Of a DNA stretch of 18,798 bases, positions 13,681-18,798 are shown piece after piece. The notes below the pieces were generated by a model. The model had not been told where the DNA came from, did not search any database, and saw only the letters and a program-made list of their open reading frames with translations. Source of the DNA: M55B112 sp040880545 (lineage in GTDB: Bacteria > Bacteroidota > Bacteroidia > Bacteroidales > GCA-2748055). Position 1 is the stretch's first letter, and the number at the start of each line of letters is the position of its first letter. The DNA is taken from assembly GCA_040880545.1 (NCBI GenBank), contig JBBDIE010000133.1, positions 1-18,798 on the forward strand, in the 5' to 3' direction. The position numbers and the translations under genes were made by a program.

Positions 13681-14559
13681 ATGAAAATAGCTGTCCTTAC
13701 ATTTGTTGCACTCCTCCTGACCGGCTGCATAAGCCGGGAGCAGACGGATTCAAAACCCGAACTTGCAGTGACTATTCTTCCCCAGGAATATTTTGTCTCG
13801 AAAATCGCAGGGGATCTTTTTAACATCAATGTGCTGGTACCTCCCGGCGCCAGTCCGGCCACCTATGAACCAACACCGGCACAGCTGGCCTCACTCTCAA
13901 GAACGGACCTGTACCTGATGATGGGACATACAGGTTTTGAAATGGCCTGGATGGAGAAGCTGGCCGCGGCCAACAAAAAAATGACCCTGAAAAATCTGTC
14001 GGAGGGTGTTGATCTGATCATGGAGGATGCCATGCACGAAGCGGGGGGCCACCAGCACGGCCATCATCACGGTGGTGTGGATCCGCACACATGGCTGTCG
14101 CCAGTAAGTGTGAAGATTATTGCCGAAAATATATATGAAGCCCTTGCTGAAAGCTACCCCGAACACAAAGATCAGTTCCTCTCCAACCTGGAGAATTTCA
14201 TGATTGAAATTGACAGTCTCAACCTTTATATAACCAACGAATTTTCGGGACTGGCGTCACGGGGTTTCTTTACTTATCACCCCTCCTTATCTTATTTTGC
14301 AAGAGATTACGGCCTGGAACAGCACCCCCTGGAACTGGGAGGAAAGACTCCCTCCTCCGCTCATATGAAACACCTGATCGACCTGGGGATCGAAGAAAGG
14401 ATCGGTGTGATATTCCTGCAATTGCAGTTTGATCAGAAAAACGCTGCAGTCCTGGCAAAAGAGATCGGTGCTGAGATCGTTCAGATCAATCCCCTGGATC
14501 CGGACTGGTACAACCAAATGATCTATATTACCGATAAGATCAAACAGAACCTCCAATGA
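13681..14559 (+). CDS. znuA: Zinc ABC transporter substrate-binding lipoprotein ZnuA
   Basis: Captures Zn2+ in the periplasm and delivers it to ZnuBC. 292 residues; the lipobox LLTGC places the lipidated Cys at residue 16. The cluster A-1 fold is recognisable, with the His/Gly-rich loop characteristic of zinc binders (HEAGGHQHGHHHGG, 119-132). Metal-ligand positions: H136 (DPHTWLSP), H200 (TYHPSLSYF) and D273/D275 near the C-terminus are present. The first ligand, normally His in P-H-x-Y-E-P-T-P, is Ala here (A60, SPATYEPTP). H83 in MGHTGFE is near this site in the family and might compensate. It overlaps znuC by 4 nt (ATGA), indicating coupled translation. Confidence 0.93.
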   Translation: MKIAVLTFVALLLTGCISREQTDSKPELAVTILPQEYFVSKIAGDLFNINVLVPPGASPATYEPTPAQLASLSRTDLYLMMGHTGFEMAWMEKLAAANKKMTLKNLSEGVDLIMEDAMHEAGGHQHGHHHGGVDPHTWLSPVSVKIIAENIYEALAESYPEHKDQFLSNLENFMIEIDSLNLYITNEFSGLASRGFFTYHPSLSYFARDYGLEQHPLELGGKTPSSAHMKHLIDLGIEERIGVIFLQLQFDQKNAAVLAKEIGAEIVQINPLDPDWYNQMIYITDKIKQNLQ

Positions 14560-15302
14560 GTAGTCCGCTTCTCACCATACAAAATGCATCAGCTGCCTAC
14601 TCCGGCAAAACTGTGCTCAGCGGTGTCTCCCTGGAGATCAGCCCCGACGATTTTACCGGGATCATCGGTCCCAACGGGGGAGGGAAAACCACATTGCTGA
14701 AACTTATCCTGGGACTCATGAAACCCTCTGAGGGCCAGGTTATTCGTCATATTGGAAAACACGATATCGGCTATCTCCCCCAGGTGAGCCAGTTCGATGA
14801 TCATTTTCCTATTACGGTAACAAACGTGGTGCTTTCGGGCCTCGCAACAGGGATGAATATGGGGCTGAAAAAGAATGCCGATTCCACGAAAAAGGTGGAT
14901 GATATCCTGCGATCAACCGGTATCTCCCAGCTGAAACACCGTGCAATCGGGGAACTCTCCGGAGGTGAACTTCAACGAACCATGCTTGCCCGTGCCATTG
15001 TTTCATCTCCCAAACTGCTGATCCTTGATGAACCCAATACCTATGTAGATAACCGCTTTGAACAGGAACTTTACCGGATCCTGTCCGAACTAAACAAAAA
15101 GATGGCCATACTGCTAGTCTCTCACGATGTGGGTACCATCTCCCCCTACATCAAATCCATTGCATGTGTAAATGGCGGACTTCATTTCCATGCGTCCAAC
15201 AAGATTACATCCGAGCAGCTGAAGGTTTACAACTGCCCGATCGAACTTGTAACCCACGGACCGGTACCTCACCGTGTCATAGAAGATCACAAACACCCAT
15301 AA
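14556..15302 (+). CDS. znuC: Zinc ABC transporter ATP-binding protein ZnuC
   Basis: Cytosolic ATPase that powers ZnuB. 248 residues with all ABC motifs: Walker A GPNGGGKTT (38-46; the Gly in place of the more usual Ala is common in Zn/Mn importers), Q-loop Q75, signature LSGGELQ (134-140), Walker B LLILDEP (154-160) and switch H190 (LVSHD). The D-loop reads NTYVD where TTGVD is more usual. The ATG overlaps the znuA stop (ATGA), and znuB follows after 2 nt. Confidence 0.94.
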   Translation: MSSPLLTIQNASAAYSGKTVLSGVSLEISPDDFTGIIGPNGGGKTTLLKLILGLMKPSEGQVIRHIGKHDIGYLPQVSQFDDHFPITVTNVVLSGLATGMNMGLKKNADSTKKVDDILRSTGISQLKHRAIGELSGGELQRTMLARAIVSSPKLLILDEPNTYVDNRFEQELYRILSELNKKMAILLVSHDVGTISPYIKSIACVNGGLHFHASNKITSEQLKVYNCPIELVTHGPVPHRVIEDHKHP

Positions 15303-15304
15303 TT

Positions 15305-16150
15305 ATGGAACTGATTCAGCTATTCGAATATGAATTTATCAGGAACGCCTTTACCGCAGCCTTCCTGATGTCTGTTGCCTGTGGTCTGACCGGCACCTAC
15401 ATTGTGGCACGGCGGATGGTATTCATCAGTGGTGGCATCACGCATGCCTCTTTTGGAGGCGTGGGTATCAGCTACTTTTTCGGATGGCCCCCCATGGCTG
15501 GCGCTGCAGTTTTTGCCCTGATCGCAGCCATCACAACCGAAAATCTTACCCGCAAAAAGCTGATCCGTAACGATTCCCTGATCGCCGTTATGTGGTCGCT
15601 GGGGATGGCCATCGGAATTATATTCGTTTACCTCACGCCTGGTTATTCACCCAACCTGATGAGCTTTCTCTTTGGCAGCATCATTACCGTAACCTCACTG
15701 GACCTGGTGTTGATGTTTTCACTCACCATGGTGGTATCCCTGTTTTTTGTGCTCTTCTACCGGGTGATCCTGTTTGTCTCGTTCGACGAACAATTTGCCA
15801 AAACACGTGGAATCCCTGTTATGCTGGTAAACTACCTGCTGATCATCATGGTGGCGTTAACCATCGTACTAAGTATCAGGGTTGCAGGGATTATCCTGGT
15901 GCTCAGTCTGCTCACCATCCCCCAGAACACTGCCAACCTCTTCACAAGCAGCTTCGGCAAAATCCTCCTCTGGTCGGTGATCATCGGATTTATAGGCGCA
16001 GTCATCGGGCTCATCACCTCCTATTATCTGAATATTCCTTCGGGGGCAACGATTATTTTCACCCTTGTACTCATTTACCTGGCAGGCAGACTGATAAAGA
16101 GATTTATCCCGGGAGGGGTCGAACCGGATCCCGTTCCAGTCTTGAAGTGA
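15305..16150 (+). CDS. znuB: Zinc ABC transporter permease ZnuB
   Basis: Inner-membrane permease of the ABC-3 (manganese/zinc/iron) family, 281 residues with about eight hydrophobic helices. The family motif following the second helix, GGITHASFGGVGISYFFG (43-60), is present, as are the conserved blocks FDEQFAKTRGIP and LLTIPQNTANL. The start is ATG 15305, 2 nt after the znuC stop; the frame stays open farther upstream but that stretch lies inside znuC and lacks permease sequence. It ends the zinc cluster, with a 46-nt gap before dapD. Confidence 0.93.
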   Translation: MELIQLFEYEFIRNAFTAAFLMSVACGLTGTYIVARRMVFISGGITHASFGGVGISYFFGWPPMAGAAVFALIAAITTENLTRKKLIRNDSLIAVMWSLGMAIGIIFVYLTPGYSPNLMSFLFGSIITVTSLDLVLMFSLTMVVSLFFVLFYRVILFVSFDEQFAKTRGIPVMLVNYLLIIMVALTIVLSIRVAGIILVLSLLTIPQNTANLFTSSFGKILLWSVIIGFIGAVIGLITSYYLNIPSGATIIFTLVLIYLAGRLIKRFIPGGVEPDPVPVLK

Positions 16151-16196
16151 TGAAAAATTTTAATTAATTTCACCGCAATAAATAAAAATTAACTGC

Positions 16197-17009
16197 ATGG
16201 AACAGCGGAATATTATTGAACGCGCCTGGGACGACCGGAAACTATTGAAGGAAAAAGATGTGCAGCGTGCCATCCACGAAGTGGTGGATATGCTCGATAA
16301 CGGATCACTCAGGGTGGCCGAAAAGGAAGGAGGCGAATGGAAGGTAAATGACTGGGTAAAGAAAGCGGTTATCCTCTATTTCCCCATTCGGGAAATGGAA
16401 ACCATCGAGGTTCCCCCCTTCGAATTTCACGATAAGATACCCCTGAAAAGGGGATACAAGGAGAAAGGGATCCGTGTGGTTCCCCATGCCATCGCACGCC
16501 ACGGCTCTTACCTGGCAAAAGGTGTGATCATGATGCCCTCTTATGTGAATATCGGTGCGTGGGTGGATTCCGGCACCATGGTGGACACCTGGGCAACCGT
16601 AGGGTCCTGTGCGCAGATTGGCAAAAACGTACACCTTAGCGGCGGTGTCGGTATCGGGGGTGTTCTGGAACCTGTCCAGGCGGCCCCTGTGATCATCGAA
16701 GACGATTGCTTTATCGGCTCACGTAGCATCGTGGTGGAAGGTGTACGGGTGGAGAGCGAAGCGGTACTGGGCGCCAATGTGGTGATCACCCAATCAACGC
16801 GCATCATCGACGTTTCCGGACCTGCACCCATAGAACACAGAGGCGTTGTCCCATCCCGTTCGGTGGTGATTCCGGGTACCTACTCAAAATCGTTCCCGGC
16901 CGGTGACTTCCAGGTGGGATGTGCGCTGATCATCGGAAAACGGAAACCTTCCACCGACCTCAAAACCTCACTGAATGATGCCCTGCGCGAATATAATGTA
17001 CCTGTCTGA
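16197..17009 (+). CDS. dapD: 2,3,4,5-tetrahydropyridine-2,6-dicarboxylate N-succinyltransferase
   Basis: Transfers succinyl from succinyl-CoA to tetrahydrodipicolinate, in the succinylase branch of the diaminopimelate/lysine pathway; the product feeds peptidoglycan and lysine synthesis. 270 residues, normal length: an alpha-helical N-terminal domain (about 1-100), then a left-handed beta helix of hexapeptide repeats (about 105-240) with family blocks YVNIGAWVDSGTMVDTWATV, GSCAQIGKNVHLSGGVGIGG and EDDCFIGSR. Its presence implies the succinylase route rather than DapL in this organism. It shares one base with the next gene (tgATG). Confidence 0.96.
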   Translation: MEQRNIIERAWDDRKLLKEKDVQRAIHEVVDMLDNGSLRVAEKEGGEWKVNDWVKKAVILYFPIREMETIEVPPFEFHDKIPLKRGYKEKGIRVVPHAIARHGSYLAKGVIMMPSYVNIGAWVDSGTMVDTWATVGSCAQIGKNVHLSGGVGIGGVLEPVQAAPVIIEDDCFIGSRSIVVEGVRVESEAVLGANVVITQSTRIIDVSGPAPIEHRGVVPSRSVVIPGTYSKSFPAGDFQVGCALIIGKRKPSTDLKTSLNDALREYNVPV

Positions 17010-18127
17010 TGCGTATCGGATTTGATGCCAAAAGAGCCTATTTTAACAAAACCGGTTTAGGGAACTACAGCCGGTCAACGATCAATTCCCTCAGCCGGCT
17101 GTTCCCTGATAACAAGTATACCCTCTATACCCCTTCGGTGGAAAATAACGGCCTCTATCTTCCCCCGATAAATACCAGCGTACGTAAACCAGTCACGATC
17201 TGGTCCCGAAACCTGAATTCATACTGGAGAAGCTATGGTATCGTCAGCCAGCTTACGGCCGATGGAATTCAGCTTTTCCACGGACTTTCAAATGAATTGC
17301 CCCTGGGACTGGGAAAAACCAGGATAAAAACCGTGGTAACCATTCATGACCTGATCTTCCTCCGTCTGCCCGGTTTATACCCGGCCATCGACCGTTATAT
17401 TTATCATAAGAAGGTGATGAATGCCGTAAAGTCAGCCGACAGGATCATCGCCATCAGTGAGCAGACCCGGAACGATCTCATTGAACTCATGGATGCCGAT
17501 GAAAAGAAGGTGAAAATTATTTACCAGGGATGCAATCCATGGTTTTATGAGAAAGTGTCTGAGAAAAGACAAGAAGAAATCAGCCGGAAATATAATCTTC
17601 CCGGGGACTACCTGCTTTATGTGGGTACCATTGAGGAGAGAAAGGAACTGCTCACCATCATCCGGGCGATCCATGAACACACAATCAGGATCCCCCTGGT
17701 GGTGATCGGTAGAAAAACAGCCTATTTCGACCAGGTGAAAAAATATATGGATGCAGAGAAGGTGCAGAATATCCATTTTCACCAACATGTTGAAAATTCC
17801 GATCTTCCGGCCATCTACCAACAGGCCGGAGCATTTATTTATCCCAGCAGGTACGAAGGATTTGGCATCCCGGTACTGGAAGCGCTCAATTCCGGAATTC
17901 CCGTAATTACCTCCCGGGGTGGCTGCCTGGAAGAGACCGCCGGGAAAGGAGGATTATTTACAGATCCGGGAAATGTGGAGGAGTTGGCAGATGCGATCAT
18001 CCGGTTGACAGGAGACCAGAAGTTGAGAAAAAAACTGATCACAGCAGGTACAAAACATGCGATGCAATTCAGGGAGGAAAAGACTGTTCCCCAATTAATT
18101 GAACTGTATAAAGCATGTTTGTCATGA
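17009..18127 (+). CDS. Glycosyltransferase family 4 protein
   Basis: GT-B fold retaining glycosyltransferase of 372 residues. N-terminal domain with a glycine-rich acceptor loop (KTGLGNYSRS, 14-23) and TIHDLIFLR (111-119). In the C-terminal domain are YVGTIEERK (204-212) and the GT4 donor-binding motif E283-x7-E291 in YEGFGIPVLEAL, followed by a SGIPVITSRGGCLEE segment. It resembles mannosyl- or related sugar-nucleotide transferases that build cell-surface glycans; donor and acceptor cannot be read from sequence. It overlaps dapD by one base and the next gene by 4 nt (ATGA), so the three are coupled. No other glycan-cluster genes are nearby, which makes an O-antigen-type locus unlikely. Confidence 0.9.
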   Translation: MRIGFDAKRAYFNKTGLGNYSRSTINSLSRLFPDNKYTLYTPSVENNGLYLPPINTSVRKPVTIWSRNLNSYWRSYGIVSQLTADGIQLFHGLSNELPLGLGKTRIKTVVTIHDLIFLRLPGLYPAIDRYIYHKKVMNAVKSADRIIAISEQTRNDLIELMDADEKKVKIIYQGCNPWFYEKVSEKRQEEISRKYNLPGDYLLYVGTIEERKELLTIIRAIHEHTIRIPLVVIGRKTAYFDQVKKYMDAEKVQNIHFHQHVENSDLPAIYQQAGAFIYPSRYEGFGIPVLEALNSGIPVITSRGGCLEETAGKGGLFTDPGNVEELADAIIRLTGDQKLRKKLITAGTKHAMQFREEKTVPQLIELYKACLS

Positions 18128-18687
18128 AAGAAGAGATTTCCAAAGCGCTGCAGGTATTAAAAGATGGCGGGGTGATCATATACCCCACTGATACCATCTG
18201 GGGCATTGGATGCGATGCAACGAACGCGGAAGCTGTTGCCAGGGTCTTTGCCATGAAAAAACGGACCGATACAAAAAGTATGCTGGTACTAATCCATTCG
18301 GAATCCATGCTGCCATCGTATGTAGATGAAGTACCGGAAATTGCCTGGGAACTTATTGACGCGGCCATCGATCCGCTTACCATTATCTACCCGGGAGCTA
18401 AAAACCTGGCCAGAAATCTGATCAACAACGACCAAACCATTGGCATCCGCGTACCGGATGATCCATTTTGCACCGGACTGATCTCCAGGTTCCGGAAACC
18501 AATCGTATCCACCTCAGCCAATATCTCCGGGTCGCCTGCACCCGCTCATTTCAGCGATATCGATGAATCGCTGCTTGCGATGGCGGACCATGTGGTAAAC
18601 TGGAGACAGGAGGAGATGGGAGAATCGGTGCCTTCGTCCATAATCAAACTGGGTGTTGGGGGGGAGATTGAAATAATAAGGAAGTAG
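18124..18687 (+). CDS. L-threonylcarbamoyladenylate synthase (TsaC/Sua5/YciO family)
   Basis: Makes threonylcarbamoyl-AMP from Thr, bicarbonate and ATP for the t6A modification of ANN-decoding tRNAs. 187 residues, the short TsaC-like form without the Sua5 C-terminal domain. Motifs: YPTDTIWGIGCDA (20-32), K45-K46-R47 in the ligand-binding stretch, a TIGIRVPDDP block (105-114) and STSANISG (129-136). YciO paralogues share much of this, so the exact branch is not certain and I leave the symbol empty. I start at ATG 18124, which overlaps the preceding stop as ATGA; an in-frame ATG at 18115 would add three residues (MFV). Confidence 0.88.
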   Translation: MKEEISKALQVLKDGGVIIYPTDTIWGIGCDATNAEAVARVFAMKKRTDTKSMLVLIHSESMLPSYVDEVPEIAWELIDAAIDPLTIIYPGAKNLARNLINNDQTIGIRVPDDPFCTGLISRFRKPIVSTSANISGSPAPAHFSDIDESLLAMADHVVNWRQEEMGESVPSSIIKLGVGGEIEIIRK

Positions 18688-18761
18688 GGGGGGAATATGC
18701 AACCGGTAATTCTCTGAAATTCCAGTATCCTCCACGCAAGAGCTTGCTCTAACCTTTGTAG

Positions 18762-18798
18762 CACCTCACCCCCCCGGCCCCCCTCTCCACGTGGAGAA
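18762..18798. repeat. Left part of a C-rich palindromic intergenic repeat, cut by the window edge
   Basis: A C-rich stretch (CACCTCACCCCCCC, then GGCCCCCC) leads into TCTCCACGTGGAGA (18784-18797), a perfect 14-bp palindrome. Arms of this type are usually followed by a G-rich complement, giving a long REP-like hairpin. Only the left arm and apex are inside the window. It follows the last gene of the dapD group and could serve as a transcript-end structure. Confidence 0.5.

Noticed and set aside
15164..15304. Upstream extension of the znuB frame
   Set aside because: These codons lie inside znuC in another frame and give no permease-like sequence; ATG 15305 fits the operon spacing.
16147..16172. 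GTGATGAAA ... TTTCAC inverted repeat after znuB as a terminator
   Set aside because: The arms pair imperfectly, the loop is long and AT-rich, and no T-run follows; too weak to annotate.
18739..18750. AGAGC-TT-GCTCT hairpin after the TsaC-like gene
   Set aside because: The 5-bp stem has a 2-nt loop that cannot close as drawn and no T-tract follows; it may simply be part of the repeat region.

Overview
The window reads as a stretch of a Bacteroidota chromosome, probably a Bacteroidales- or Marinilabiliales-like lineage. The evidence is family-level: a tandem rhomboid pair whose second member carries a Bacteroidetes-type C-terminal tail, a MutL with the short Bacteroidetes-style C-terminus, lipoprotein signals of the S-C type, few Shine-Dalgarno sequences, and several start-proximal sites that resemble the Bacteroidetes promoter consensus (TTTG, about 20 nt, TAnnTTTG). 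No tRNA, rRNA, CRISPR array, insertion sequence or phage gene was seen. Coding density is high and most genes are core metabolism or housekeeping.

Layout. (1) 1-561, minus: 5' part of an unrecognised lipoprotein gene that runs off the left edge. (2) 726-3689, plus: a 987-residue CPA1 Na+/H+ antiporter fused to a cytosolic cyclic-nucleotide-binding domain, with the domain order of plant SOS1. (3) 3811-4386, minus: gmhA, sedoheptulose-7-phosphate isomerase for LPS heptose. (4) 4581-9504, plus: a small membrane protein, mutL, two rhomboid proteases and a membrane-anchored endonuclease/exonuclease/phosphatase-fold protein. The first two genes abut; a candidate internal promoter lies before the first rhomboid. 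(5) 9642-10100, plus: a SPOR-domain lipoprotein that converges with only 3 nt to spare on (6) two phosphofructokinase paralogues on minus (10104-12764). Both carry the Asp and Lys signature residues associated with pyrophosphate rather than ATP use. (7) 12947-16150, plus: a tight five-gene cluster of a Fur-family repressor (best read as Zur), yidD, znuA, znuC and znuB, headed by a 19-bp near-palindrome over the predicted -7 element. (8) 16197-18687, plus: dapD, a GT4 glycosyltransferase and a TsaC/Sua5-type tRNA threonylcarbamoyladenylate synthase, joined by 1- and 4-nt overlaps. (9) 18688-18798: noncoding, ending in the left part of a C-rich palindromic repeat cut by the window edge.

How the genes fit together. 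The zinc cluster is a self-contained uptake and sensing unit: the regulator probably senses zinc and represses itself and the ZnuABC importer from one operator, with yidD (membrane-protein insertion) carried along. gmhA, dapD, the GT4 enzyme and the SPOR lipoprotein all concern the envelope. The most unusual protein is the SOS1-like antiporter. The two PPi-type phosphofructokinases suggest a reversible, pyrophosphate-linked glycolytic step.

No wholly new multi-gene system is evident. The best leads are the antiporter with its nucleotide-binding domain, the Zur-type operator and the placement of yidD, the altered metal-site residues in MutL and ZnuA, and the structured spacer between the two phosphofructokinase genes.
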